Shown piece by piece: positions 1-9,044 of a stretch of 64,000 nucleotides of DNA. This DNA is from Streptomyces sp. V3I7 (lineage in GTDB: Bacteria > Actinomycetota > Actinomycetes > Streptomycetales > Streptomycetaceae): contig NZ_JAUSZK010000001.1 of the NCBI RefSeq assembly GCF_030817495.1, positions 1,715,001 through 1,779,000 of the forward strand. The letters run 5' to 3'. The notes below the pieces were generated by a model that had not been told where the DNA came from, did no database searches, and was given only the letters and a program-made list of their open reading frames with translations. The translations under genes were made by a program, and so were the position numbers. Positions within the stretch are counted from its first letter, which is position 1; each line of letters begins with the position of its first letter.

Positions 1-1005
1 CCGTACGTGCTCGGTCCGCGCCCCCGCTTCGTCCTGGACCGGGTCGAGCCCGGCGGCAGCCGCGAGGTGTCCTACCGGGTCCGTTCGGACCTGCGCGGCC
101 GCTATCCGCTGGGCCCGCTCCAGTTGCGGCTGACCGACCCGTTCGGGATGTGCGAACTGACCCGCTCCTTCTCGGCGTACGACACCCTGACCGTCGTCCC
201 GCGCGTGGCGGCGCTGCCGCCGGTGCGGTTCGGCGGCGAGGCGAAGGGGTACGGCGATGGGCGGCAGCGCGCGCTGGCGCTGGCCGGCGAGGACGACGTG
301 ATCCCGCGCGAGTACCGCCACGGCGATGACCTGCGCCGCGTGCACTGGCGCTCCACCGCGCGCTACGGCGAGCTGATGGTGCGCCGCGAGGAGCAGCCGC
401 AGCGCGCCCGCTGCACGGTGCTCCTCGACACCCGGGGCGTCGCGTTCGAGGGCGCGGGCCCGGAGTCGGCCTTCGAGTGGGCGGTGTCGGGCACGGCGTC
501 CGTCCTGGTCCACATGCTCGAACGCGGCTTCACGGTACGGCTGTTGACGGACACCGGCAGCTCGGTGCCCGGGGAGGGCGCCGAGGGGTTCTCGGGCGAG
601 GCCACGGCGGACGCGGCCGGGCTGATGATGGACACCCTCGCCGTGGTCGACCACTCGGACGGCACCGGCCTGTCGCGCGCGTACGACGTGCTGCGCGGCG
701 GCAACGAGGGGCTGCTGGTGGCGTTCCTCGGCAGTCTCGACGAGGAACAGGCCACGGTGGTCGCCAGGATGCGGCGGCGCAGCGGGGCCGCGGTCGCCTT
801 CGTCCTGGACAGCGACACCTGGGTGCGCGGGGCGGCGGAGGATCAGATGCCGGACCCGGCCGCGGATCCTCTGCGTCTGCTGCGCGAGGCCGGCTGGACG
901 GCGCTGAGCGTGCCGCGCGGTGCCGCGTTGGCCGACCTGTGGCGTCGGGCGGAGCGCGAGGGCACAGGAGTGGCCGCGGTGGGCGGCGGGGAGGCACGGA
1001 GTTGA
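1..1005 (+). CDS. DUF58 domain-containing protein (5' truncated by window edge)
   Basis: The reading frame is open from the first base, so the true start lies upstream. The visible 334 codons contain the DUF58 core: a beta-rich first part, then the hallmark stretch REYRHGDDLRRVHWRSTAR near codons 104-122, followed by a von Willebrand-A-like part with LLDTRG and a later hydrophobic strand. DUF58 proteins usually sit between a MoxR AAA+ ATPase and a transglutaminase-like membrane protein; the latter is indeed the next gene, 40 bp downstream. The molecular function is unknown; a chaperone or assembly role for cell-surface complexes is commonly proposed for the family. Family assignment is firm, role is inferred. 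Confidence 0.9.
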   Translation, partial: PYVLGPRPRFVLDRVEPGGSREVSYRVRSDLRGRYPLGPLQLRLTDPFGMCELTRSFSAYDTLTVVPRVAALPPVRFGGEAKGYGDGRQRALALAGEDDVIPREYRHGDDLRRVHWRSTARYGELMVRREEQPQRARCTVLLDTRGVAFEGAGPESAFEWAVSGTASVLVHMLERGFTVRLLTDTGSSVPGEGAEGFSGEATADAAGLMMDTLAVVDHSDGTGLSRAYDVLRGGNEGLLVAFLGSLDEEQATVVARMRRRSGAAVAFVLDSDTWVRGAAEDQMPDPAADPLRLLREAGWTALSVPRGAALADLWRRAEREGTGVAAVGGGEARS

Positions 1006-1045
1006 GCGTGGGGGCGGGGTCGTGGCGGGGGCAGGAGGGGTGGGC

Positions 1046-3430
1046 ATGAGCGGGCGTGCGCGGCTGGCGGTGTGTGCCGTGGCGGCGACGATGATGGCGG
1101 CCTGCGCCCTGTTGCCGCTGGTCTCCCCGGCGACATGGATCATCCAGGCGGCCTTCCTGCTGTCCGTGCAGGCGGGGGTGGGCGCGGCGGCCCGCCGGGT
1201 GCCGCTGGCGCGGACGCTGACGGCGGCGGCGCAGGTGCTGGTCACGCTGATGCTGCTGACCCTGTTCTTCGCGCGCGGCCACGCGATCGTCGGCGTGATC
1301 CCGGGTCCGGAGGCCCTCGGCCACTTCGGTTCCCTGTTCGTCCAGGGTGCGGACGACGTCGGCCGGTACGCGACGCCGGCGCCGCTGTCGGACGGCATCC
1401 GGCTGATGCTGCTCTGCGGTGTCCTGGTCATCGGGCTGCTGGTGGACACCCTCACGGTGTCCTTCCGCAGCGCGGCCCCCGCCGGGCTGCCGCTGCTCGC
1501 GCTGTACTCCGTCGCGGCGGGCCTGAACGGCAGCGGCGCCGACTGGCTGTGGTTCCTGGTCGCGGCGGGCGGCTATCTGATGCTGCTGCTCGCCGAGGGC
1601 CGGGACCGGCTCGCGCAGTGGGGCCGGGTCTTCGGCACGGCGCCCCGCGCTCCCGGTGATCCGGCGCCCGACGTGGCGGCCCCGGCCCGCACCGGGCGGC
1701 GCATCGGCGCGGCCGCGCTGGGCCTCGCCCTGTTCGTGCCGTTCCTCCTGCCCGCGATGCAGGGCGGCCTGCTGGGCGACGCGGGCACCGCCGGGGGTGC
1801 GGACAACGGCTCCGGCGACACGATCTCCGCGGTCAACCCGCTGGTCTCGCTGCGCGACAGCCTGAACGCGGACGAGGACCGCCAGGTGCTGTCCCTCAGG
1901 ACCACGTCGACCGACATCTCGCACCTGTATCTGCGCATCGTCTCCCTGGACGACTTCGACGGCACCACCTGGAAGCCGTCCCGGCGGCGCATCACCGGCG
2001 TCCCCCATCCGTTCCCGGCCCCGGCCGGTCTGAGTCCCGCGGTCAAGCGCACGCCGGTGCGCACCTCGATCGAGGCGGCGGACTGGTACGCGCAGGACTG
2101 GCTGCCGATGCCGTACCCGCCGAGCGAGGTGAGGATCGGCGGCCGCTGGCGCTATGAGCCGGAGGGCATGACGCTGGTCGGCGACCACGGCCAGACCACG
2201 CGCGGCGCGACGTACGACGTGAGCAGCCTGACCGTGGAGCCGACCGCCGAGCAACTGGCCGACGCGCCGAACCCGTCGGCGGAGCTGGTGGACGCGTACA
2301 CGCGGGTGCCGCCCTCGCTGCCGCCGGTGGTGGCCAGAACCGCCCGGCAGGTCACCGAGGGGACCCGCAGCCACTACGACCAGGCGGTCGCGCTCCAGGA
2401 CTACTTCGCGGTGAACGGCGGCTTCCAGTACGACACCGAGGTGGCCGTCGGCCGGGGCCCGGGCGCGATAGCGACCTTCCTGCGCAAGAAGCAGGGCTTC
2501 TGTATCCACTATTCGTTCACGATGGCCGCGATGGCCCGCACGCTGGGCATCCCGGCCCGGGTCGCGATCGGCTTCGCGCCCGGCTCCCCGCAGCCGGACG
2601 GCACGGTGTCGGTCGGTCTGAAGGACGCGCACGCGTGGCCCGAGCTGTACTTCGAGGGCATCGGCTGGACCCGCTTCGAGCCGACTCCGACCCGGGGCGA
2701 CGCGCCGGCGTACACGCAGCGGGAGGCGCCCGGGAGCAGTGTCCCGGACCCGGCCCGTCCGTCGCGGGGCGCCTCCGTGGAGCCCTCGGTGTCGGCGTCG
2801 GCGAGCGAGAGCTGTACGGCGATGCGGCGGAAGCTGGAGGAGTGCGGGGGCCCGTCGGCGCAGGTCGGGGCGGGGTCCGGCGGGAGCGGCCCGCGGTGGT
2901 GGGAGCCGGTGCTGTGGACCCTCGGCGCGCTCGCGGTCGTGGTGGTCCCGCTGCTGCCGATGCTGTGGCGCAGGAGGCTGCGGGCCGTACGGCTGGGCGC
3001 GCACGCCCGCACGGACGAGGGCGCGGCGGCCCACACGCTGGCGGTCTGGCAGGAGGTCACCGACACGGCCTGGGACGTCGGCATCCCGCCGGACGACTCG
3101 CGGACCCCGCGCAAGGCGGCCGACCGGATCGTCCGGCTCGGCCAACTGGATCCGGCGGCCGCCTCCGCCGCGCACCGGCTGGCGGACGCCGTGGAGCAGG
3201 TGCTGTACGCGCCGCGGCCGCGGCCGGTTGCCGGGCTCGCGGAGGACGCGCGCCAGGTGATCGGCGGCCTGACCGGCGCGGTCGGCGAGCGTACGCGGCT
3301 GCGCGCGCGGCTGGCCCCACGGTCGTGCGTCCGGGTGCTGTGGGCGGTGTCGGCCCGGTGGGCGTCGCTCATGGAGCGGGCGGCGGCGGCCCGGCCGGTC
3401 CTGCGCAATCCGTTCGGACAGCGCGGCTGA
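1046..3430 (+). CDS. TgpA-like transglutaminase membrane protein (DUF3488/DUF4129)
   Basis: A 794-residue membrane protein. The N-terminal ~240 residues carry several hydrophobic helices (DUF3488 type). An extracytoplasmic transglutaminase-like domain follows, with the candidate nucleophile in QGFCIHYSF (about C486) and the histidine in DAHAWPELYF (about H529); the third position lies in WTRFEPTP, where Glu stands in for Asp. After a Ser/Pro-rich linker there is one more transmembrane helix (about 620-643) and a C-terminal DUF4129-like tail. The ATG at 1046 is chosen because GGAGGGG lies just upstream; an in-frame GTG at 1022 is possible. It probably forms an operon with the DUF58 gene. Substrate is unknown. 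Confidence 0.9.
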   Translation: MSGRARLAVCAVAATMMAACALLPLVSPATWIIQAAFLLSVQAGVGAAARRVPLARTLTAAAQVLVTLMLLTLFFARGHAIVGVIPGPEALGHFGSLFVQGADDVGRYATPAPLSDGIRLMLLCGVLVIGLLVDTLTVSFRSAAPAGLPLLALYSVAAGLNGSGADWLWFLVAAGGYLMLLLAEGRDRLAQWGRVFGTAPRAPGDPAPDVAAPARTGRRIGAAALGLALFVPFLLPAMQGGLLGDAGTAGGADNGSGDTISAVNPLVSLRDSLNADEDRQVLSLRTTSTDISHLYLRIVSLDDFDGTTWKPSRRRITGVPHPFPAPAGLSPAVKRTPVRTSIEAADWYAQDWLPMPYPPSEVRIGGRWRYEPEGMTLVGDHGQTTRGATYDVSSLTVEPTAEQLADAPNPSAELVDAYTRVPPSLPPVVARTARQVTEGTRSHYDQAVALQDYFAVNGGFQYDTEVAVGRGPGAIATFLRKKQGFCIHYSFTMAAMARTLGIPARVAIGFAPGSPQPDGTVSVGLKDAHAWPELYFEGIGWTRFEPTPTRGDAPAYTQREAPGSSVPDPARPSRGASVEPSVSASASESCTAMRRKLEECGGPSAQVGAGSGGSGPRWWEPVLWTLGALAVVVVPLLPMLWRRRLRAVRLGAHARTDEGAAAHTLAVWQEVTDTAWDVGIPPDDSRTPRKAADRIVRLGQLDPAAASAAHRLADAVEQVLYAPRPRPVAGLAEDARQVIGGLTGAVGERTRLRARLAPRSCVRVLWAVSARWASLMERAAAARPVLRNPFGQRG

Positions 3431-3455
3431 GAACGCCCGGCGCGCCGAGCACGAC

Positions 3456-3492
3456 CGAGGGGTGACCACCCGGACCGGGTGGTCACCCCTCG
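3456..3492. terminator. Bidirectional hairpin terminator
   Basis: A perfect 16-bp inverted repeat (arms 3456-3471 and 3477-3492) with a 5-nt loop lies between convergent genes, 25 bp after the transglutaminase stop codon. There is no clear U-tract, as is usual in Streptomyces. Confidence 0.85.
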
Positions 3493-3520
3493 TGCTTGTC
3501 CAGAGATGCGCTGGTGGGCG

Positions 3521-3910
3521 CTAGTGGCCCTGTTCGTCGCGGCGGCGCTGCCAGCGCTGCTCGATGCGGTCCATCATGGAGCGTCGCTGCCGTGCCTGAC
3601 GGCGGGTGTGCGGGGTGCCCGCGGGCTGCTCGCCCGGCTTCGGAGCCTTGCGCCAGCCTGTGACGGCGAGTACCGCGCACCCCAGCATGACGAGGAAGCC
3701 CACCACGCTGACCCAGATCTGCTGCGCGACCATTCCGGCCATGAGGAGCGCGATACCCACGAGGAATCCGGCGCCTGCCTGATAGACCCGTCGCCGGGTG
3801 TGCGTGCGCAGCCCGTTTCCCTCAAGCGCTGTCGCGAACTTGGGATCTTCGGCGTACAGCGCTCGCTCCATCTGCTCGAGCATGCGCTGCTCGTGCTCCG
3901 AGAGCGGCAC
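3521..3910 (-). CDS. DUF3040 domain-containing small membrane protein
   Basis: A 129-residue protein starting at GTG with GAGGAGG upstream. It opens with PLSEHEQRMLEQMERALYAED, the conserved head of DUF3040, an amphipathic helix rich in Glu. Two transmembrane helices follow (about residues 40-60 and 65-85), and the C-terminal end is basic and Arg-rich. DUF3040 proteins are short, widespread in actinobacteria and of unknown function; many sit near cell division genes. Family membership is clear, no function can be read from the sequence. Confidence 0.9.
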   Translation of the reverse strand: MPLSEHEQRMLEQMERALYAEDPKFATALEGNGLRTHTRRRVYQAGAGFLVGIALLMAGMVAQQIWVSVVGFLVMLGCAVLAVTGWRKAPKPGEQPAGTPHTRRQARQRRSMMDRIEQRWQRRRDEQGH

Positions 3911-4189
3911 GGAGTCCTCCTCATCGTGCAGTCGCCGGGGCGGCGACCCGGGGGTCCCTTAAGGATAGGCAGGGAATCGCCCCCGTGAAACCCGCCCCTC
4001 TGCGCCAATTGGCCAACCAGAACCCACCACGACGGACCCGGCTCGCTGAGGCTTCCATTCCCCTGCGGCCGCCCCGTCATGCCGGGCGGTCTCCCTCGAT
4101 CATACGGCGCAAACCCCTCGATCGGGGGGCGTGTGCTGTAGTCCATGTGCCGCCGAGGCCCTGATCAGGGGCGTGACGGGGGCGGTTGC

Positions 4190-4960
4190 TCAGTCCTGTG
4201 CAGCGCCGTGCGTCTCGCCGAGCACATGGAGCTGGGTGGCGACGGAATGGAACGCCGGGAGCTCGGCCGCCGCGGCCTCCAGCTGGAGCAGGGCGTCGAG
4301 GGCTCCGGGTTCGGTGTCCACGAGGACTCCGGGGACCAGGTCGGCGAAGACCCGCACGCCGTGCACGGCCCGGACGCTGAGCCCGGCCGCCTCGACCAGC
4401 TCGGTGAGCTGCTCGGCGGTGAAGCGGTGCGGCACGGGGTCCGCCGCGCCCCAGCGGCCCTGGGGGTCGTCGAGGGCGTGCTTGGCCTCCCGGAAGTGAC
4501 CGGCCAGGGCGCGGGCGAGCACGGCGCCGCCGAGGCCGGCCGCGAGCAGGCTGAGGACGCCCTCGGGGCGCAGGGCGGCGACGGTGTTGCGGATGCCCTC
4601 GGCCGGGTCGTCGACGTACTCCAGGACGCCGTGGCACAGCACCGCGTCGTAGCTGCCGCGCTCGACCACGTCGAAGAGGCCGAGGACGTCGCCCTGGACG
4701 CCGCGCACCCGGTCGGCGACGCCGGCCTCGGCGGCCCGGCGCTCCAGCGCGAACAGCGCGTTCGGGCTGGGGTCGACGACGGTGACGCGGTGGCCGAGGT
4801 GGGCGAGGGGCACCGCGAACCTGCCGCTGCCGCCCCCGAGGTCGAGGACGTCCAGCGCGTCACGCCCCGTGGCCTTGACGCGGCGGTCCAGGGCGTCCTG
4901 GAGAACGTCCCGGACCACGGCAGTACGGAGGGAGGCGCGAGAACGGCTCGGGTCCGGCAC
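4190..4960 (-). CDS. Class I SAM-dependent methyltransferase
   Basis: A 256-residue protein beginning at GTG with a GAGGAG ribosome site 8 nt away. Motif I of the Rossmann methyltransferase fold is LDLGGGSGRFA near residue 41, motif II acidic residue is in VTVVDPSPNAL, and motif IV is YDAVLCHGVLEYVDDP, typical of the Methyltransf_11/25 families acting on small molecules. The C-terminal half has the helix-rich cap that usually sets substrate choice. No pathway gene lies nearby, so the substrate is unknown. It is followed downstream by the DUF3040 gene on the same strand after 279 bp. Confidence 0.88.
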   Translation of the reverse strand: MPDPSRSRASLRTAVVRDVLQDALDRRVKATGRDALDVLDLGGGSGRFAVPLAHLGHRVTVVDPSPNALFALERRAAEAGVADRVRGVQGDVLGLFDVVERGSYDAVLCHGVLEYVDDPAEGIRNTVAALRPEGVLSLLAAGLGGAVLARALAGHFREAKHALDDPQGRWGAADPVPHRFTAEQLTELVEAAGLSVRAVHGVRVFADLVPGVLVDTEPGALDALLQLEAAAAELPAFHSVATQLHVLGETHGAAQD

Positions 4961-5253
4961 GGCAGTTGGCTCCTCGGCGCGGCACCGCCTGCTGCCGGCG
5001 GTGCGAACGGAGTGCCTCCCCCGCCCGGCAACGGGAGCGGGAGGCTTCAGGCGTTCCCCACCCTATTGCCTCCCCCGCCGCCCCCGGTCACCACGGTGAC
5101 CTGCGCCGCCCCGAGTCTCGCAGGGTGGACGGCACGGGCCGCACGAAGCGCGCCCTCCCGATCGAGCACCAGGCGCGCACCGCAGCCGTCACGCCCGACG
5201 GCCGGCCCCGACCCGTCAGGGAGAAGGCCGAGCAGGCCGGTGGGCGTCCACGT

Positions 5254-5649
5254 CGGTCACGCGACCGCCGGCGAGAACAGCAGGCGCCCCGCAAGGGCGG
5301 ACGCGGCACTCCTGGCCGGGTCAAGGCCCGCCCTTGGCACAGCCCGCCCCGCCTACCTCCCCCTTCAGCCGCCTCCGGCCCGCCCCGGACAGCGGTCACG
5401 CGGCCGCCAGTGCGAAACAGCAGGCGCCCCGCACGGGCGGACACGGCGCTCCCCGCCGAACCGGGGCCGGCCCTTCGCACAGCCAGCCCCGCCTACCTCC
5501 CCCTTCAGCCGCCTCCGGCCCGCCCCGGACAGCGGTCACGCGGCCGCCAGTGCGAGCGGCAAGGCGCCCCGCACGGGCAGACGCGGCACTCCTGGCCGGG
5601 GCACGGCCCGCCCCCGCCCGCCTCCCCCTTCAGCCCGCGTCCGGCATGT
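5254..5649. repeat. Three imperfect ~140-bp tandem repeats
   Basis: The 669 bp between the HEPN gene (ending at 5630) and the methyltransferase hold no convincing gene. From 5254 three tandem units of about 139-140 bp can be aligned (approximately 5254-5392, 5393-5532, 5533-5649). Shared blocks are CAGGCGCCCCGCA, GCGGTCACGCGGCCGCC and CCTCCCCCTTCAGCC. The last block recurs at the 3' end of the HEPN gene and includes its TGA stop, so the array seems built from the gene end plus downstream DNA. The part 4961-5253 shows nothing recognisable. Confidence 0.7.
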
Positions 5650-6187
5650 TCCGATCGGTGGCTGAGGTGTCCGGGCGGGGTCGGGGCAGGGCCGGCGGGA
5701 GCTTCAGCAGGCGTTCGACGATGCGGACGAACATCGCCACGTCCCGTATGAGGTCGTCGGCGTCGCGGCGGCCTGCCGCGCCCTGGATGCCCGCCTCGGC
5801 GCGGGCGCGGCGGTCGGCGCCGGAGGCGAACAGGGCGCTCCACTCGGTGAGTTCGGGCGCGATCTCGGGCAGCACCTCCCAGGCGCTGCGGATGCGGGCG
5901 CGACGCCGCGGCGAGGGTTCGGGCCGGGCGCGCGCGGCGAGGACGGCGGCGGCCGTCCGCAGGGCGGCCAAGTGGGCCGTGGCGTAGCGCTCGTTGGGCG
6001 TTTCGAGGGCGGTGGCCTCGTCGAGTCCCGCGCGGGCCTGGGCGAGCAGGGAGAGGGCGGCGGGTGGGACGGCGGCCGGCCGCTGCACGGGGTGGACGTC
6101 GCTCGCCGGGTCGCCCGGCGAGGGGGCGGGGAGGGCAGGGCCGGTGGCGCTGCGCCGACGGGCGGCGGCCGCGGACGAGTTGGCCAT
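5630..6187 (-). CDS. SAV_6107-family HEPN domain protein
   Basis: A 185-residue, largely alpha-helical protein starting at ATG with an AGGAGG site 7 nt upstream. After a low-complexity Ala/Pro/Arg N-terminus (residues 1-40) come the conserved helices ALSLLAQARAGLDEA, ERYATAHLAALRTAAAVLA and the region RIRSAWEVLPEIAPELTEWSALFA, matching the actinobacterial SAV_6107 HEPN family. The RX4-6H RNase motif of toxic HEPN proteins is not apparent, so nuclease activity cannot be claimed. It is divergent from a TetR gene across 177 bp, which may regulate it. Family call is by recognition; function unknown. Confidence 0.8.
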   Translation of the reverse strand: MANSSAAAARRRSATGPALPAPSPGDPASDVHPVQRPAAVPPAALSLLAQARAGLDEATALETPNERYATAHLAALRTAAAVLAARARPEPSPRRRARIRSAWEVLPEIAPELTEWSALFASGADRRARAEAGIQGAAGRRDADDLIRDVAMFVRIVERLLKLPPALPRPRPDTSATDRNMPDAG

Positions 6188-6364
6188 GACGAACCTCCTG
6201 TCGTCTGGATGACGGCACCGTGGCCGTATGTGCCCATCATGAGGTATGCCACCGACAACCCGTTCTGACCTGGACTTTCTCCTCGATCGAAAGTTCGGAC
6301 GGCAGCGGGGCGACCGATCGGCCCGCGTTCCGGCCGGGGCGCCCTTCCTGTGAGAATCGGGGCC

Positions 6365-6994
6365 ATGGAAAGCAGCAGCGCCCGGCCGGGCGGCAGCACA
6401 CGCCGTGAGGCCACGCGGCAGAGGCTCTACGAGGCGGCCGTCACGCTCATCGCCGAACAGGGCTTCTCCGCCACCACGGTGGACGAGATCGCCGAGCGGG
6501 CCGGGGTCGCGAAGGGGACGGTGTACTACAACTTCGCGAGCAAGTCGGTCCTCTTCGAGGAGCTGCTGCGGCACGGGGTGGGGCTCCTGGCCGCCTCCCT
6601 GCGCGAGGCCGCCGAGCGCACCGCGCGCGCGGGCGGCGACAGTACGGCCGCCCTGGACGCGATGATCCGCGCCGGGCTCGTCTTCATCGACCGCTACCCG
6701 GCCTTCACCCAGCTCTACGTCGCCGAGCTGTGGCGCACCAACCGCGCCTGGCAGTCCACGCTGATGATCGTCCGCCAGGAGGCCGTCGCCGTCGTCGAGG
6801 GCGTTCTGCACGAGGGGATGGCGAACGGCGAGCTGAGCGCGCGGACGGACGTCCAGCTGACGGCCTCCGCGCTCGTCGGCATGGTGCTGGTGGCCGCGCT
6901 GGACTGGCAGGCGTTCCAGCCGGAGCGCTCCCTGGACGACGTCCACGCGGCGCTGTCCCTGCTGCTGCACGGACGGTTCGGCGGCCGGGACTGA
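6365..6994 (+). CDS. TetR/AcrR family transcriptional regulator
   Basis: A 209-residue regulator (214 if the GTG at 6350 is used; neither start has a strong ribosome site). The N-terminal helix-turn-helix reads GFSATTVDEIAERAGVAKGT, followed by the diagnostic VYYNFASKSVLFEELL. The C-terminal ligand-binding domain is helical and contains a TetR_C-like stretch with FIDRYPAFTQLYVAELWR. It lies divergent to the HEPN gene and upstream of a CrtI-like flavoprotein 482 bp away; its targets are unknown, self-regulation through the 6188-6364 interval is the usual arrangement. Confidence 0.93.
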   Translation: MESSSARPGGSTRREATRQRLYEAAVTLIAEQGFSATTVDEIAERAGVAKGTVYYNFASKSVLFEELLRHGVGLLAASLREAAERTARAGGDSTAALDAMIRAGLVFIDRYPAFTQLYVAELWRTNRAWQSTLMIVRQEAVAVVEGVLHEGMANGELSARTDVQLTASALVGMVLVAALDWQAFQPERSLDDVHAALSLLLHGRFGGRD

Positions 6995-7476
6995 CCCGGT
7001 TCCGCTCCGCCCGCGCGCGGGCACGGGAAAGCGCCGGTCCGCCGTGGCCGCGTCCCCCGCGGACCGCCGTCGGACCGGCGCCTTCGTGTTCCCCCGTTCC
7101 CCACCGGGCTCCGCAGCCGCACTCCCCGTGCGGACCCCCGTCGAAGCCCCTGCCGGTCGTTCCCCGCTTCCCCCGTACCCCCGTTGCCTCTCTTCCGCCG
7201 ACGGCATCGGCGGAAGGAGCGGTCAAGGGCGCGAGCCGCGTTCCGCCGCCCCGTGTCGGCGGTGCCGGAGCCGCGCCCCCTTCCGTGCCTCCACTCTCCC
7301 GTTCCCGCAGGTCGCGCCCCATCCGCGCACGTACTCAACTCGCTCCCTAGGTACGGATACTCAGTTCTGCGCACGCAGGCCCAGCAGCCGGCGCCGCCGT
7401 CTGGTCCCGAGCGCGTCCGCGCTCGTACTCCCGCCCGCGCGGGGGACTGTCAGTGGTGGTGGATAAAGTCGCAGGC
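6995..7476. other. Gene-free interval
   Basis: No coding frame with plausible homology or codon use was found. The stretch from about 7270 to 7400 is locally lower in GC and holds CTAGGTACGGATACTCAG near 7349. A TAAAGT hexamer at 7464-7469 sits so close to the ATG at 7477 that, if it is a -10 element, the next transcript would be leaderless or nearly so. This is tentative. Confidence 0.4.
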
Positions 7477-9015
7477 ATGGCACGGATTGCGGTGATCGGC
7501 GCCGGGATGGGCGCGATGGCGTCCGCCGCCCGGCTGGCCGTCGCGGGCCACCGGGTGGTGGTGTACGAGCGGACGGAGACGTACGGCGGAGCGGTGCGCC
7601 GGTTCGAGCGGGACGGGTTCCGTTTCGACACCGGTCCCGGTCTGCTGCCGCTGCCCGCGGTCTACCGCGACCTGTTCGTCAAGACCGGCAAGGAGCCGCT
7701 GGAGGACTGCGTCGATCTGGTGCAGGTCGACCCGTCCTCGCACCACGTCTTCGCCGACGGTACCGAGGCCCCGCTGCCCAACGCCTCGCGCGCGGGCGTC
7801 GTCTCGGCGCTCGACGAGGCCCTCGGCTCGGGCGCCGGGCAGCGCTGGGGCGACTTCCTGGTGCGCGCCCGCGAGGCCTGGGACCGTACGCGCCGCCCCC
7901 TGCTGGAGGAGCCGCTGTGGCCGAACTGGCCGGTGCTGGCCGAGCGCGAGCCCTATCCGGCCGTCCCGCACAAGAAGCTGCTGCGCACCCGTCGCGCGGG
8001 CACGCTCGCCGAGGTCGGCGCCTGGGAGCTGCGCGACGAGCGCCTCACCGCGCTCCTGGAGGGTCACGCGCTCGCGTACGGCCTCGACCCCCGGACCACC
8101 CCGGCGAGCGCGGCCGTGCTGCCGTACATGGAGCACGCCTTCGGCACCTGGTACGTCCGCGGCGGCATACGGGAGTTGGCGCGCGCGGTGTACGAGCGCT
8201 GTCTGCGGCGCAAGGTCGAGTTCGTCTTCGGCGCCGAGGTCACCGGGATCGTCCGGGAGGACGGCCGGGCGGCGGGAGTGGAGCTGGCCGGGGGCACGGT
8301 GGCCGAGGCCGACTTCGTGGTCGCCGGTGTCGCTCCCGAAGCCCTCGACGGCGTCGTCGCGGACGCGCCCGTGCGCGGCGACGGCGAGGTGGCGCCCCAG
8401 CAGGGACGGGCGAGTCGGCTGACCGTGCTGCTGGCGCTGCGCGGCGCACGGCCGGACGGGACGCCGCACCGGACCGTGGTGCACGCCCAGGACCGCGACG
8501 CCGAGCTGGACGCTCTGTTCGGCGCCCCGGCGGCCGCCACCGCGCACCCGACCGTCACCGTGCCGCGCCCGACCGTCACCGTGCTGCGCCCGGACGACCC
8601 CTCGCTGGTCCCCGACTCCGCGCACGAGGCGGTCACCCTCGTCGCGCCGGTCCCCGCCGGGTTCGGCGAGGGCGGTCAGTCAGCGCGGCGGGCCCTCGAC
8701 GCCCACGTGGAGGCCATGATCGGCGCCGCCGAGCAGGCCGTGCCCGGCCTGCGGGACCGCATCCTGTGGCAGCACACGTGCACACCCGCCGACATCGCGG
8801 AGGCGACGGGCGCGGTGGGCGGCGCAGTCCCGGCCCCAGCGCTCGCGGCCGGCGGCGGACGCCTGCTGCATCCGGCCAACTCCACCGCTCTGCCAGGGCT
8901 GTTCACCGCCGGAGGCTGGTCACACCCCGGCGGCGGCCTCCCGCACGCGGGCATGTCGGGTGCGCTGGTCGCCGGACTGATCGTGGAGGGGCCGGAGTTC
9001 AAGGGCTCCCAATGA
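7477..9015 (+). CDS. CrtI-type phytoene desaturase-like FAD oxidoreductase
   Basis: A 512-residue flavoprotein. The N-terminus has the dinucleotide-binding motif IAVIGAGMGAMASAARLA followed by the acidic end VVVYER, and the next block GFRFDTGPGLLPLP is characteristic of the phytoene desaturase/carotenoid isomerase family. The C-terminus ends with the FAD-binding segment GLFTAGGWSHPGGGLPHAGM, also typical. No carotenoid synthase, cyclase or prenyl transferase gene is nearby, so a role in carotenoid formation cannot be assumed; many Streptomyces core genomes contain such an orphan paralogue. The ATG at 7477 is preferred to the upstream GTG because the Rossmann strand starts directly after it. 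Confidence 0.88.
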   Translation: MARIAVIGAGMGAMASAARLAVAGHRVVVYERTETYGGAVRRFERDGFRFDTGPGLLPLPAVYRDLFVKTGKEPLEDCVDLVQVDPSSHHVFADGTEAPLPNASRAGVVSALDEALGSGAGQRWGDFLVRAREAWDRTRRPLLEEPLWPNWPVLAEREPYPAVPHKKLLRTRRAGTLAEVGAWELRDERLTALLEGHALAYGLDPRTTPASAAVLPYMEHAFGTWYVRGGIRELARAVYERCLRRKVEFVFGAEVTGIVREDGRAAGVELAGGTVAEADFVVAGVAPEALDGVVADAPVRGDGEVAPQQGRASRLTVLLALRGARPDGTPHRTVVHAQDRDAELDALFGAPAAATAHPTVTVPRPTVTVLRPDDPSLVPDSAHEAVTLVAPVPAGFGEGGQSARRALDAHVEAMIGAAEQAVPGLRDRILWQHTCTPADIAEATGAVGGAVPAPALAAGGGRLLHPANSTALPGLFTAGGWSHPGGGLPHAGMSGALVAGLIVEGPEFKGSQ

Positions 9016-9044
9016 CGCCCCGGCAGCGCGGCTAGGCCGGCGAC

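Noticed and set aside
530-3469. 979-codon open frame on the minus strand
   Set aside because: Antisense to the DUF58 and transglutaminase genes, with Arg/Pro/His-rich shadow composition.
5254-5649. CRISPR array
   Set aside because: Units are ~140 bp, imperfect and contiguous, without short repeats and unique spacers; no cas gene nearby.
5630-6994. HEPN toxin-antitoxin pair with the TetR gene
   Set aside because: The HEPN protein lacks a visible RX4-6H nuclease motif, no MNT-type antitoxin is present, and the genes are divergent with a wide gap.
7477-9015. Carotenoid biosynthesis cluster around the CrtI-like gene
   Set aside because: No phytoene synthase, cyclase or prenyltransferase gene lies in the neighbourhood.
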